Shown here: positions 1 through 15,000 of the stretch, in pieces
How positions within the stretch are numbered: the first letter of the stretch is position 1
Layout: every line of letters begins with the position of its first letter
Assembly: GCA_027922465.2 (NCBI GenBank)
Contig: BQMF02000040.1
Span: 930,001 to 994,000, forward strand
DNA length: 64,000 nt
Direction of reading: 5' to 3'
DNA from: Turritopsis dohrnii
Lineage: Eukaryota; Cnidaria; Hydrozoa; Anthoathecata; Oceaniidae
Position numbers and translations under genes: made by a program
Notes under the pieces: generated by a model
Seen by the model: only the letters and a program-made list of their open reading frames with translations
The model's database searches: none
Told to the model about the DNA's origin: nothing

Positions 1-780
1 TATTAAAGTAGAAGTACCTCAATCAATTTTAAGCCCATTATTATTCAATATTTATATGAATGATATATTTTACGAATTTGAAAATTTTGATGTTGAAATA
101 TGGAATTATGCTGATAATAATACTACCTTTGATGCACTAAAACGAATGCACTAAAAAGGCATTCGATGTAACTTTCAAGTGGTTTGCGTTAGATGATCTG
201 CAGTTGAATTCTAGTAAATATCAGTTTTTTGTTTTCCTGGTTTTAGGAAACAGAGATAATACTATCTGTTAACGGAAACTTCCGGTGTGAATCTAACACC
301 TGAACTATTGGGCTTTACTTTTGACGAAAGCTTGTTATTTATCACTCATGCAAATAATCTCTGTAAAAGAGGTTTTGCCAGACTGACTGCCCTCAGGCGC
401 ATAACACCGTTTATGTCTTGTGACAAACATAGACTATTAGTAAAATCATTTATTTTATGTGAGCTGTAATATTGTCCACTTGTTTGGTCTTTTTCTAGTA
501 GGAAGACACTATCAAGAGTGGATAGTTTACTTAAACGTGCCACAAACATCGGTTCAGATGTCCCTCTGTCTCACAAACCACCCTCTGCACATCGCTTGTT
601 TAGTGAAATACTGAGTCAAATCCTTACAGTCTCCGCAGTGGAAAGTCACTAGTGCGTAGGCTAGTGTTTAGTACAAAGTTTGGTCTAAATAACATATCTC
701 ACATTGTTGCTTAACTTTGGGATTTGCTCCCACTTCAGATGAAGTCGGCTCGGACAACTAAATCGTTCCGAGCAATGCCT
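1..780 (+). pseudogene. decayed non-LTR retrotransposon (reverse transcriptase 3' half)
   Basis: The first bases translate to SPLLFNIYMNDIF followed by NYADNNT. This is the reverse transcriptase core, with the catalytic YADD box changed to YADN. Further on, the segment around 287-469 reads like the thumb and connection part of a LINE reverse transcriptase (a GFTFDE block, then LTALRRI), and about 470-780 holds the matching C-terminal part in other frames. Stops and frame changes interrupt it throughout, so it is dead. The left edge of the window cuts it. CR1/L2/jockey-type ancestry is likely, but the exact clade cannot be told. Confidence 0.8.
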
Positions 781-799
781 TATTCATTACCGAGCCTTC

Positions 800-2330
800 A
801 TTGAAAATGCCATCTGTGTTCGAATTTGACAGTCATTTTGTCAGATTTGGCAACAATTGTCCGATTTGTGCCAAATTTGTAGCAAATTGCAAAAGTTCTC
901 CGATTTGATACAAATTTGCAATAAGCTCTATTAACGGTCACCTCCATACATCGGCCACCTCCTGATAAGCGGCCGGAAAAGAAAGTAAAAAAACCCTCCA
1001 TACAGCGGTCACCTCCAATCAACGGCCAAACGGCCACTTTCTATTGTCCCAATATCTAATTTTACCTCTATTAACGGTCAAAAATATCTTTATGCAAGCA
1101 AATGAAAGGAAAAATATTTTATTTACAATAATTATTTACAAAAATAAAGTTAAGTCAAGCAGCCTTATATATTATAGATGATTTGAACAACTTTTGTGAA
1201 ACATTGGGTGATGCTGACTTAGTAAGTGCTTTGAATCTTGTCACAAAAGACTTGAACCACTTAGGCTCAATAATGTTTCAGATTATTTCAGTAAAAAGTT
1301 GTAACATGATTGTAGATTGTACTGATTCAACAAAAATTGGGAAATTCGGTGATGTTGTATTGTTAAGAGCAGACATGTGTCATTGTGACACCTCCTGAAG
1401 TCTTCGAACCAATTATACTTTGTAATAAACGCCTTGGGTAGAGGTTTGAGGAATAACTTCCATTATATTTTCAAGTGATTCAATATCAATTTTTCTTTCT
1501 TTATTGTACCAGCCAGGAAAACTTCAAGGAAGCATCAATCTCGAACAAGTGTCATATTATACTTTTACAACGCGGCTCATAAATTGTAGAAAACAGCGCC
1601 TATTGCATACATACTAAGAAAAGTGAAAACATTTATTATGAACGCTTCCCAGCATTATAATTCTGAAAAGAAATACGAAGCGCTCTGAAATACTCACAGC
1701 ACTAGATCCACATGAAATTACTGGGTGTACTTGAACTTAATTAAGCTTAGTTGACTATGTACACGCCACTTCCTCACTCAAGCATTTCCAATTGGAAATC
1801 TCGCAAACAGATCAAACTAAGTCAACCTTCGTTGACGTCAATTCATCTTCTTTCAAGTACTTACCGCAATTTTTTAATAGAGAAATTCATGGAATTTTAG
1901 ATGTACTGCACTTTTTCATCGATAGCTTTTCAAGTCATGTATAATTTACTTTCATTACTTCCCATATTTCAGTTTATATACACTGCAATCCATTTCTTAG
2001 AGGAAAACATTCGACTGTGGCACTGATTTAATTTACATAATTGTCTCTTATTAGAAGATATAGTTTATTACAAGCACGTAGATTTACTTTTATGTCAATT
2101 ATAGATTTTGAGTGCTTTTAAAGGCAATCTAGAGGTAGTAGCATCGGCCCCAACCATGGTGGGACCTCTTTCGGTAATACAGATTTATTGAGCACCTAAC
2201 ACCCACCCAAGAAGATATTCTCTCTGCGAATAGTAGAAATAATTTTAATTAGATAAGAAAAATCAATTTATGGCATTGTCTAACCAAAATGATGTTGATT
2301 GGAAGTGCTGAATGGGAAAAGTTAAGTAAT
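800..2330. other. intergenic, no gene seen
   Basis: AT-rich sequence downstream of the A2M-like gene. I see short GC-richer repeats of the type CGGTCACCTCC around 940-1030 but no reading frame with protein-like content; the small ORFs here look random. Confidence 0.5.
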
Positions 2331-2338
2331 TTAAGTAA

Positions 2339-2698
2339 TTAGCCCTATTTATACTGAGACGAGTAAATAGCGACGGATAGAATAATTGTAAATTTTATTT
2401 TCCTATCAGTATAAATAACAAGACAGTATAATCAGATGATGGAATTGGGCAAAACTTCTTTCTATCAGTATAAATACATGAACATCATCTCTTGTTTACA
2501 CTGATGACACTTTAATTCGATCGTTGAATTTGATCATATTTGTGCATCGTTTCGATGGTCGAATTGAGATGGGAAAATAAAGAGAAAACTCTATCCGTCT
2601 AACTGTTTTTTTCTGATTTATATTGTCAGACAGAAAAATGTTTTTTGCAATTATTCTATCCGTCTCAATTTCTCCGTCTCAGTTTAAATACGGCTATT
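2339..2698. mobile_element. MITE with inverted ends (TAGCC..TATTTATACTGAGACG type)
   Basis: The left end around 2339-2361 (TAGCCCTATTTATACTGAG) is repeated in inverted, slightly diverged form at about 2676-2698. The next segments (GGATAGAATAATTG near 2376 and CAATTATTCTATCC near 2647) are also inverted copies. Length is about 360 bp with no coding content. This is the structure of a non-autonomous DNA transposon; the superfamily is unknown. Confidence 0.6.
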
Positions 2699-3059
2699 TT
2701 AACTTTTCACGTCGTATCTTTTGACAATAACCAAGATAGCTGACATAGTTCTGTAGATATAAATAAATTTTGTTGCAATTTCTGGCAACTCAGCTCACTT
2801 TCAGATGATTAAGAATAATTTCCTGAACTGGCGGTGTGATCTCCCTCACATCTGTTTCAGATATCTCTTGATCTTATATCCTCTGGCCGTTCCTTTAAAA
2901 ATTGTTTCACGAAAATCAATGAGAGAGAGAAACCAGGGTAAACTTTGAAGTTTCAATGAAAGCGGGGACGGACCAATACAAGTACCAAACCAAGAAAAGT
3001 GATATTACATGAAAATTAAATATACACATATATTATTTTAAGAAAGAAAGTGATTCTCT

Positions 3060-6000
3060 TCAAGGGTCCACCTTTCCAGTGCATTGTTCCTTAGTGAACT
3101 TGTACATGACCGTGGACGATTTTCCTATGGTAAATAATAGGAAAAAAGTGTAGACTAAACCATACCTGCTTTTATAGAGAGTGTGAAGAATGCAATTTCT
3201 TCCTCAGGGGATCTTCGACATACTGGACGGTAAAAATGTGTATCAAATGGTGAAAGGCATGGGGACGAATTTTCGAGTGGTTTTAGCCTGGAATTGTCTA
3301 ACTCCTTTAGAAATATTAAGGCAAGTTTAAATGTTCTTGAATTTTATTGTACAGTAGACTCTCTCTAACTCGAACCTCGAAGGGGAAAACAAAACCGTTC
3401 GAATTATGGAGAATTCGAGTTATAGAGAGTGATATTGCTAGGTTTTAGCTTGAAGGGACCCAATGATTCAGTTCGAATTATAGAGAGTTCGAGTAATGCA
3501 AAGTCGAATTATAGAGAGTCCACTGTAATCGCAAGTACTGCTTATTATTTAAAATTTTATATTTCTATTGATGGATTAAATAAAATTTCTTGGCTATCAT
3601 GTATCATGCCTACCCAAAATAAAGAATTAATAAATAAATAAATGAAATAAGATAAATACCTGTGTCGTAATAATCGTACGCAGTAATCGAAACTGGTTTC
3701 GTTTTTCGAACAGCAGTACTTTGGTCTACTCGCAAGTTGAAACAACGAAAATCGCCATCAAGCTGTTAGAGAACAAAAAGAATTTAAAGTGTAAAAAGGG
3801 CCATATCATAAACATTCGACAAACTCGAAGCGTTTCCACAGAGTGGTTGGGAAAGCTGTAATTGCAAAATAGCAACTGCTGTTGGAGATCGTGTTTATAC
3901 TTACCCGGTTGAAATAATACATCACACCTTTTCCCTTCACTTCAATGTCTTTCAAGCCTTTGACGAAATGTGACCGCTGTAATAAACCAAAGAAAAATAT
4001 TAACTCCAAAATAATTATGCATATTAATCAATTTAAAAACGTAAGTTTCTAATCACGTGTTCATATCAAAATCAAAACATTCATAATCCTGACTATTTGG
4101 GGCAATAAAAAGCTGATTTTTCATGCTTGGCTTCTTGTAAAACTCAAACATGAAATTTGATGGAAACATAAAATTTGTATGGTCACACGATTGAAACATA
4201 AAAGATGCGCATGATCACACGATTGTCGTGTCAAAAAACATATTTAAGACGTTTACAAAATTATAGCAAAAAGCAAAGGAGCGGAATTTAACTTACTAAA
4301 TTCAAGGACTTTGGATTTGGTTCAAATCCAGAAACCATTTGAACATTCACAATCGCCATGTTCGATTGACCTTCGCGGACCCATCGGACACACACCTGGA
4401 TGTTTTGAGATCTGCATGATTGAAGTGACGTCAATGGTACGTCGGTGATGCTTCTGACGGTGTATGTGACTTCGAATGACGGTTTGTTGACGACTTGTTT
4501 GATGTTGTAGAGAACACTGGCCTTTATGTAAAGCAAAACGACATAAGGCTATCCTCCATTCCTGACGATTCAGTGGGCAAAATCATCAAAAAGCCACTGC
4601 GATGAAGAGCATTTTATTGAAATTGTGTGTATTATAGAAAAGTACTCTTTCACAGTGATTTTTTATCGAATTTGCCCACTGGAAGAATGTTGTTTTTAAA
4701 AAGTGATGCAGAAATGTTTTTCACGGTCACATCCTACTTCTACAGGTGCCCAAAATAAAATCACATCAAATTCAGGTTCTTTGCGGATTCAAGGAATGCT
4801 TGATTATTTCTATTGGTCATACAACTCCGTCATTTTTTTGGTTTAAATTCACATAAGACAAACCTGAACCAATGCACATCCATTCCCAGACGCCGAAACT
4901 TTTACCGCACTTGGTATAGGAACATACTAAAACAGAATACATCTACACTTCAGCAACGAAGGTCAGACATAAGTAGTAATGTCGCTTATTTTGTTGCTAA
5001 GTATGTGCCCGTCTTGAAAACCTTCGTTCACAAAAAAAGGTTTAAAAGTATTAAGTCTAGGACATTCAAGTCTTTTCAAGTCTTTACACAGAGCACACAA
5101 CCTGATACTGCGATGTTATGTATCAATTTTAAGAAATGTGCTGTAGCTATGTTAGTGCTGCATCATTTCAAAATTCCATGTTGCTAATTTATATAAGATC
5201 CATGTAGTACTTGTTGGTTATAAAAATGCTCACAGGCAAGCGTCTTAAGCCGAGGCCTTTCAAAACCGCGTCAAAGTGACGTCATTAAGATCCACTTTAG
5301 AAAAAGTGCAATAGGATGGAATTAAAAAACAACTTAGTCCACAAACCTCTATAGTTTGAAGCACCAAGTTATTTTTCCGATTTATTTGGAAGACATGTTT
5401 GAAGGTAGAAGCCGCACGCACATTCACGCTGAGGTCCGTATCCCCACTGTGCGTGTATTCTGCAAACAGCGACAACGCTTGCAATGCTAAGACAGTATCC
5501 TGCAAATAGAAGAACATCATTGGTCACACAACACTGGCCAAATGTGAGAGATTAAAGCAGTGATTATAATCACTAATTCGAACTTGAGGCAACAACTTCT
5601 ATATAAAATCTCACAGTCACATAACAAGTGCGTTCACAGTGCACAAAATTGTCAAAAAGTCACTGCCACAAAGCGTACTTTCATCAAGATAACATTTACG
5701 AGACTTTCTTTGGAATTGCACTCCTTCACAGTGATGGAAAAATTCTACCTGAGTTGAAGACCAACCACCAAGAGAGCTTCTTTGTTTAGCAAGCCACTTT
5801 ACGATCGGAACAACATCACCAACCCTTCGTTTTCCGCCAAATTCCAGTTTGGCTAACAAAGCATACGATGTTTGTTCGATATCAGTCGAACGAGGCTTGT
5901 AGTACCATTCAGAATCACCAACTTCGTCCTTATTCTCCTCCCAGTGAACCATACCATCTGTGAATTAAATGAATACGTTATCTACATAAGGATTATTTTC

Positions 6001-9000
6001 AGAGTTTTTCGAAGCGGGCAAAATCTTCACGAACCACTGCGACAAAGTGCATTTGCATTGATGTTATGTGTATATTGTGTACTTTTCGATACTCCTCCGC
6101 AGTGATTTTTCAAAAAATATTTTTTTCTTAACGCATATTTTGTTCGAAACTCGCAGTTAGGATAGCCCCTAATGAACAGTGCTTTCAAAACACAGTGGAA
6201 GAAAGATACGCATCGAATGCCGAGTGAATACGTCTCACACCACGATTGCAGTGCATTCAGCACTCAACCTTCGCTATACTCTCAGAAACTTTCTCTGAAA
6301 AACTTTCTACTTGATGAATATGAGGAAATTCAATCAACGTTGAGTGAAATAAAATATGCCTAAAGTGAGCCCTCTCAATCGACCTCTCCTCTTGCTTTCT
6401 TCGATGTTTACAAAACACCCACAAATAAATAAACAAACAAAATCTAAATGACAAACTTAAAAACACAGTAGTTTTCTTACCGTCATTGATGGACATTGCG
6501 TCCAATCTAGCCATGGTATCGCCATAATTTTCTCCGTCTCCTAACTTGGCGAACATATAAGAGATGATGGCCAACGAGTATGAATCATTCACATTGTCCA
6601 GGTCCATAAGGACACACCTCCTAGCTCTTTCTGCTATTGGATCGTTAATCTAAAAATACAGGTGAGTGTGTGATACGACTAATTTTGTCAAACACATTAA
6701 TATGAGTAATTTTGTCAAAGTTCTAGCTAAATGCTCGTCATTCGACGGTCGCTGAATGACGTTAACAAGTCGAGATTTTAGTCGGATGCTATTATACATT
6801 TGAGGCGACTTTTTCTTTTGATTCACAAATCCTATTCTTCGTTTTAGCGCTTGAATTGAAATAACCTCATAAACACGACTCCTCACAACGAACATCTTGA
6901 TGCTATCTACGAACTTTTCTTGCGCCCAGTCAATTATGGGCGGTTGCTTTAACAAGAATTTCCTTTGATAACAATTTTAACAAATAGAACTTTCCTGAAT
7001 TTCTTTCAGACGTCGAAATTTTGCCAAGCTATCCTAGCCAGCCTAATTTTTACCACAATTTTTACCAAAGTAATTTCCAGTTTTCCACTGTAATTAGCAT
7101 GTACAAATGCAACACATGAAAGCGAGGTTAGGTTTGATAGCCTGACAAAATATTGACGTTTGAATTGAGATTCGAGAAATTGAATACATTCGTATCATTT
7201 CCGCAAATGCTGCCATTTTATAAAACGTTCGATCTATAACTGTATCAAAAATACCGTATAACGATGCCAGCAACGCACGAAATGTTTGGACTTTATTCAT
7301 AGATATAAAGCTAGACTGCGTATTTTCTAACCTTTAAGTCAGCCTCGAGTAGCGATATCAAGACATAAGCAGTTAGGGTGACGGGCGTTTTTACACCGCC
7401 CTTCATGGCTTTGTTGTGTAATTCTCCGATTGAGGGAAAGCATCCGTCACGAGCCTGATTTCTTTTCAACCAATTCATCGACTGACGTATTTCCGACGCA
7501 TCAATCTCGATCCATGGACGCGCCTCAGCGTACGACTTCAACACGAAAGCCGTCAGCCTAGTTAAACAGATCGGCAGAATTTTATCATTTATAATTTCTT
7601 AGAAAGGTAGAGTGGCGCAGTATGAAAAACAAATTTAAATCGATTATTCTTAGTCGAATTTAGACGTTTACAAAAAAAATTAAAAAACAAAACAAAACAA
7701 TAACCCAGTAGACATTAAAAAAGAACTTCAAACTAACATCTACTACACGCATAATAGTAAGTAACTGGAAGTTTTGACTCAAAAAGCTTCAAAAAGAAAA
7801 ACTTGAAAAAACCCTAAGATTTCTCCCAATGGGTAAACTAGTACGTACCATGTGCTGCCTTGGTTGTCCCGCTCACCAAAAGCACTATACGATCCATCCT
7901 TGTGTTTATACGTCAACTCTCTTTGATATCCTAAGAAACAAAGTCGGACATCGCTGAAAGTTTATCCGTCTAACGGTTTAGTATCATCACACGTTCGGTA
8001 GGAAAGTCTCCGACATTTTCGTTTGGAAGAACGAGCCATGACGTCATCATTTACCTTAATATCCCAGATCACAACGTCTTGACCACAAAGAATTTTAGGA
8101 ACATTTTAAAAGTGTGATCCTATTGATTGCAATTTCCATTCCAAAGTAAGTACCCGCTTTTAGAAAGGCTCTCTCTTACAGTCTGAACAGGAATTCGAGT
8201 TAGCCTTACTATAACAGTTGCATGGCACAGAGCATGTGCAGTTGAGGTTTAGAAAACCTGGATAAACCTGGATAGTCCCTCGTCGAGAGCCAATGAGATA
8301 ACAAGTAGAATAAAACCGTCCAATCAAATGCGAGAATAGCAATTACTGACCTGTCCTCATGTAGTTCAGAGCTTTATCTTCAATTTCATTGGTCACTTGT
8401 TGGGTATGTTTTAGGTAGTTCATGATGAAAATATTTGGTGCGAATTTCAACATGTTTTGCTCACCACATCCATACGGCATTGCCAGCAGCTCGTCGATGT
8501 TGGCCAGACTTGGTCCCATCAAATCCCCAATAGCAGAGATTCTTGTAAACACTGAACCAGGGACGACATTTTTCGGCAATTTCAAATTAAAGTCACCATG
8601 ATAGACTCCACCTGGAATACAAGTTCGAGAAACCATTACATGAAGACATGAAAGTTGTAATTTATGGAAAAACGTACAAGAAACAAACACTGCGTTCGTA
8701 TGAGACCACAGTAGAGTTTTCAACAAGCTTGTACCATCGGAAATGATATAAGCTTTTTCATCATAAAAATATCCCTCGTAAGAACACTAGGATGAAATTG
8801 TCACAAATTTTAGAATTATTTCTTGCTTTTTAATGTGAGGGTCACAGTCTTTATAAAGATCAACTTTCTAAATGAGACTGTCAACATATTTCATTCCAAA
8901 AGAGGGTAGTTGTTAGACATTTGTTAAGTAAACATATGGAAGAACTAAAAAAAAACTGAAAAGGTTATTTTCTGGTAAAATTAATGGAGTTCTTCATTTC

Positions 9001-12000
9001 ATAAAGAACGTGTAATCCCATCTAAGTAAACCAGTATACAAATACGTTGAAAAATCACTGCGCTGGAGTACATTTCTATAGAAATATACACGCTATTAAA
9101 ATGCTCTTCGTCGCAGTGACTTTTTGACGATTTTCTCCAAATTTTCTAACAATCTCAATGGCGTTATAAATTCGACATTTTCACGATGCATGCACTAGCA
9201 AACAAGAAAAGGCCAACGGATAAAATCCAACTGTGGTCTTGTGTAAACCCTGCCTTAGATTTTGATTCGTAGACGGGGCTTTAACAAATTGATTTACCTG
9301 GAGATTTACTTGGACAGAAGAAACTGGACAGTGTGTACTCATCCTTAACACCTTCCGCTTCGACTAATAGTTTCTTCACAAGCACGTCGCCTGCTATTAC
9401 GTCATCTTTGAAATCATACTGAGATTTACAGGCGTTTTCGGTAAGCGTTTGGGCGGAAATACGTATGGGAATTCGACCAAGTGCTCTGGGGCGTATACGG
9501 AACAGCACCGTAGCTGTACGCCCTTCGCAAATGCAAGCTTTAGCTGATGGCCCGGCTAACATTCTGTAATCTGTTGAAAAGGCCAGTGATATACGTACCT
9601 GAAGAATATGAGAAAAACTTCATGTAGAAGAAACATATTTTATACACATTCTGTGAACGAAAAGGCCGCATGTCAAACACACAGTCCAAAGTTTATAAAA
9701 CTCATCAATAATTCAATTCAAAAGGAATATGCAGTTGATTGGTTAAGACGACTTACTGTAATACATCCGGCGTCGAGGTAACTAAACACAGCTGCTGGTA
9801 CTGTGACGTCTTCACCACGAACGACTGAGTACGGCAGGTTGACGGATATGAAGAACGGCTGAAAAGCGAGCAATTCTGCGGCCTTGGCAACTCCTAGCCC
9901 GACCGTTTTTGATATTCCGAAGCCACTAGCATACCAAGTAGTGATGGAATCTGGTACAGTCATATCTATAGCGTATGAGCCATTATCCGATCTAGAAAAA
10001 CAAGGAATTAAAATCAGAAGGTGTTAGTAACGAGTTGTTGACCACCTAATGTGTTCTTGAAAATTCATCCTGGAAAGTGGTTGAAATATCACATGTATCA
10101 ATAAGCGCAAAGCTTCGCATTGACGTGGTGTTAGTTTACCATTCTACAACAAAACCGCCGCTACTCATCAAAAGTAAAAGTGCCTCTGCTTCATCTCTAC
10201 AACTACATCTAATCGTTTATTCATACAGATGCCATTTTAATGTGTTAGGTTGTTTTGTAGTAATTATCTAGTGTTAAATAAATTGCTCTAGTGAAAATCG
10301 CACTGGCACAAGTAATTGAAAGAGACAGGTTCCTAACATAATGAATATTGGAAACCTTTCATAAATTTTTAATCAGTTAGATTCTTTTTTTGAGAAACAT
10401 GAACTGTGCTGAAGGTGGCTTCGTAGGGAATTATTTCTCTGTTGGTCCTTTGCTATGTTTAACACTTCGTTTCTCTTAAAACATAAAAAATTTCAAAATA
10501 AAGTTTTATGTAAAGAATGCACCAAAGGAAATATGGTATTGTGACCTAGATTATCATCAGAATGACCATACTATAAACAAATCTACAAAACAAACACTGT
10601 ATGCTAAATATCATTCTATATAGTGGAAGCTCTACACAATGGACACGCTTTCCCTACCAAAATTATTGTCATCGTTATAGAAAGACTCATTACAAGGATG
10701 TGACCAGGAAACCCTCAGCTCCTTATAATAATCTTACGAAGATCTTCCTGTGTTTATTTAATGTTAGCTTTGAACATATGATTATAACTAAAATTTTGTC
10801 AAAAGGTTTAGTGAGGCTAATAAAAAAAACCGTCTGATTTCATGAATACTTACAGCCGACCATCGCCCCACAACCATGTTTCAGGAAACTCCGTTCTTTC
10901 TCTTGGTTTCTGTGCATTACCTCCGTCACCGTTTTTGCGAAGTAAAGTTTCTAAATACGAATTCAAAATTATAAGTGATCTCTTCATAGTACCGTGGTCG
11001 ATTTGGACAAAATAAAATCAGATAAATTTTAAAGAAAATCAAGAAACAACGATAAAACACGCCGTCTATACACGATTACTGAGATTCAGATCAAACGTCG
11101 ACATTTTGGCGAATCAACCCCACCTCGTTTTGACTTGATAGATAATTTTATCAAAAGCTATGCCAATTTGTCCTTTTGTGATTCGCAGTTAGGAAAACAT
11201 TTAGCGATTAGCGAAAAGAAAATGAAAAAGAAAACGATTAGCGTGTAACAGAAGAATGAGGGATACGTATGGCTTGATATTATTGGCATTTCAACAGAAA
11301 CTCGAAAATTTTACCGCGGGAAGTGCAGTTTACCCGCGCATTTTATCGGAAATAATCTTTTGCGAACGATAGAAACGTCATCGTAATTCAACTTCAAAAC
11401 GAGGCAAGGTCAGCTGTATTTTAATTTATATAAATGATATTGATATTTTGTCCAAGACAGCCATAGTTATATTAGGCATTTGGAAATTTATTTTGATGAA
11501 TACACTAGCATGCAGCAAAATAATCTCGCATAAAAAAATCTCTTCTACTGTCATGAACAACTTTCATTGAGAAAACACAAGTTGAATAATTTTCTCCTCA
11601 AAACACACTAGGCTGCATCATCTGTAACAAACAGTTTCAAAGCTATTCTTAATTCATATTCTAGAAAATCACAGTTTCTAGTACTACTCAATTTTAGCAA
11701 TCGTTGGTGCTAAAATACAAATCCCTGTGTTGATTTGCACGTAAACTCAACTCCCGGAAACCCGGTCAAAACCCGGTTGGGGTTTTCGGATTTTACTGGA
11801 TTAGTAGAATATTCTTTTCCGTTTTTTCTCTGAAGTTTTGAATCTGTTTTAGATTCAAGGAAGGATTGATTTTTCGGAATGTGTTTTGATGTACATATCA
11901 AATCAGAAATGCAGAAAGGTTGAAACCCTTAGTTTCAATTGGCATCTAAAACACCTAACCGTTTCCTGATAATTTTGAAACATTTCCTTGTTTATCAATA

Positions 12001-15000
12001 GACCTTTTCATAAATTACGTCATTACAAGCATCGCCTCGTTTCTAAGTTTATTGATTTTTACGTACTTAACCTTAATAAAAGAATTTCGTGAAACATTTT
12101 ACATGAGCTGTCGTTTCTCTTTGTAAACAGCAAACGTCATTAATATTCAGTTTGAAAACAAGGCGGTGTTTGTAGTGACGTAATTCATGAAAAGGTCTAT
12201 CGCTATCATCAATCAATATCATGAAGCAATCAGAAATCTCTTTTCAAATAAACCTCATTGTTCAACTCTTCAGCAATATCAACGGATCCTACCATTTTCC
12301 ACCTGTGACGGACAGTTAAAAAAATCATTTAGCCAACACGAGTGAAACAAACTGTTGTTGAATCCACTATTAATCAAATATTTCTTGGATGAGATCTTTG
12401 CTTGTGTTAGACTTACCATTTTTTTGTCACAATTTGATTGATAGGATTAGTGAATATCATGATGGAGGATATAAAAAGAGTTCGCACCTGATACAAGTGG
12501 TACTGCTATCGGATGACTACTGCAAGGTCGTGTATCAACTTGCAAACTCGACAAATGAATTATTCCAGCACGCTAACAATTCATAAAGAAAAACAAAAGG
12601 TTTGGAATGGTATTCAAAAAATGAGTTGGAATGAATGAACGAATGGGTGAATGGATGAATGAATGAATGGACGAATGAATAAACGAACAAATGAATGAAT
12701 GAGTGAACGAACGAGTAAATGAATGAACGATTGAATGAATGAATGAACGAACGAACAAATGAACGTATGAATGAATGAATGAATGAATTAATGAATGGAC
12801 GAATGAGTGAATGGATGAATGAATGAACGAACGAATGAATGAATGAATGAACGAACAAATGAATGAATGAATGAACAAATGAATGAATGAATGAACGAAT
12901 GAGTGAATGGACGAATGAATGAACGAACGAACGAACAAATGAATGAACGAGTGAATGAATGAACAAACAAATGAATGAAGCAAATTTCTCAGTGGTTTTG
13001 CAGATACACAAAACATTTTAATTATAACATTATAATTCGAACGTTTTTTTTCGGTCCCTTGAGTGTTCGAATTAGAGAGAGTTGGATTCCAACATTCCAT
13101 GCTGTGGATATCTAATGTAAAGTATTGTTGGAAAAAGAATTTGTTGATTTTGGTCAAAATAAATATTCCAGAAAAGGATTAAAAAATTAATAAACAATTA
13201 TAAATGGTTGAATTTTGTAACTGCACCTTGTGAAGGAGATTGGCACAGAATGACATATGTCAGTTTCATGTGTCAAAGAAAAGGAGTTTTATTGGTATTA
13301 AAAAATAAGTAATAACAAGCAAGGTTAGAAAGTTGAACTATTATATTTCCTGATTAATTTTGAACAATTTTCTTGTTTATCAATCGTTATCATCAATTTA
13401 TATCATGGAGAAAAACAGAAACCTTTCTTCTTATACACCATAATACTTTTTTCCATATATTCTCCAAAGTCCACACATCCTTCCAAAACAGAACTTTCAC
13501 CCTGTGACATATTTCAGACGGTAAACAAAATCGCTTAGCCAACACAAGTGAAAGGAACTGCTGTTGAATAAAGAAATGTTTCATGAATGAGATTTTTGCT
13601 TGTGTTAGACTTGCAATCTTACGAGCCTTACTATTCTATAGATGCTTGATACATGAAGCTTAACTCGACTGATAGACAGAGTGATAGTAGAAAATACAGG
13701 TATTGAATACTCATCTAAACAGAAAACTATGTGATTCGCCTTTTTAGCTTCAATATTTTAAAAAGCAACAACATAACATTTAATCAGGGAAAAGATGTCA
13801 CACTCAGTAAAAACATCGTGTCTTTTAAAGTAATTCACAGACAATTATAAGGACACAGAACCTCTCAATGTTCACAATTATAAGGACAAAGAACCTCTCT
13901 ATGTTCACAATTATAAGGACAAAGAACCTCTCTATGTTCACAATTATAAGGACAAAGAACCTCTCTATGTTCACAATTATAAGGACACGGAACCTCTCAC
14001 AATTGCACATCAGATCTATTAAGTCACATTCCCAGCTAGGGACAAATTTTTTAAATATTCACCACAGAACTGATTCAGAAAAAAATAGCTAGGCTTTCTA
14101 TTAAAAATGTCTAAAAAAGCCTAAAGAAAGCTGACCAACATGTTTAAAGAAAAATATGAAAACAAATCCACACAGGACATCAGCTTCTGCTAGCATGCTT
14201 CAACTAGAAATTTGAACCAAACCTTGATCTGTTAATGTGTAACCAATCATGGAGAAACCAATCAATCCCTGATTTGAACATGGTCTCATATCAACATGAT
14301 AGCTGGATAAAATTGATGCTCCAAAATTCTAACAATTAACAAAGAAAGTATTGAACTCAGTCAAAAAAGAAATTCTGAAATGTATTTTTTTTTTCAAATA
14401 GTATGGAGTCATTTCTGCCATTAATGGTGCAACGAGTATTCAAGGTAGTGGTATGACTGAGACACACTTGCATGGACCAATGGAACATTTTTTTGCACAT
14501 TACACACATGCTTTATCTGATTGATGATACTCCTAAACATCACAACAATCTAACATCATAGTTCAATGAAAAACAATGGATCCTTCCAGCATGGCATGAA
14601 TACCCTTGTTACAATACCAAAAAATGTGATCTCATGTGTAAAATACATATGACGCCGAATAATGATTGATTCATCTGATGAAAAAAGGAAGTTAAGAAAA
14701 TCAGTAGAAATCAGTAATATTAGGGAACGTTAAAGATACAAACGATAAACGATACATTACTTTAGGACAGTCGAAACTTTTAGTGGCTACTACTGAGTAA
14801 GTTTGAAAACTTCAAAACAAAAAGAGAAAATATGAGAAATTTTAGATATTTTAATCTGTTCTTGGATGTTTCCAGCATCTACAAATAAAACATCATGAAA
14901 GATTATGCATTTACCCTTCCTAAACACCTAAGAAAGCTCTGCAAATATCTTTTATACAAGGAAATCAATCTCTATGCAGTTACAAAGTAAACTTTCTTTT

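Noticed and set aside
12535..13157. Three long minus-strand ORFs rich in His-Ser-Phe-Ile
   Set aside because: They are translations of a TTCA-type tetranucleotide array in all three frames; a repeat artefact, not a protein.
13825..14092. Repetitive ORFs on both strands
   Set aside because: They come from the 33-bp tandem repeat and have no independent coding signal.
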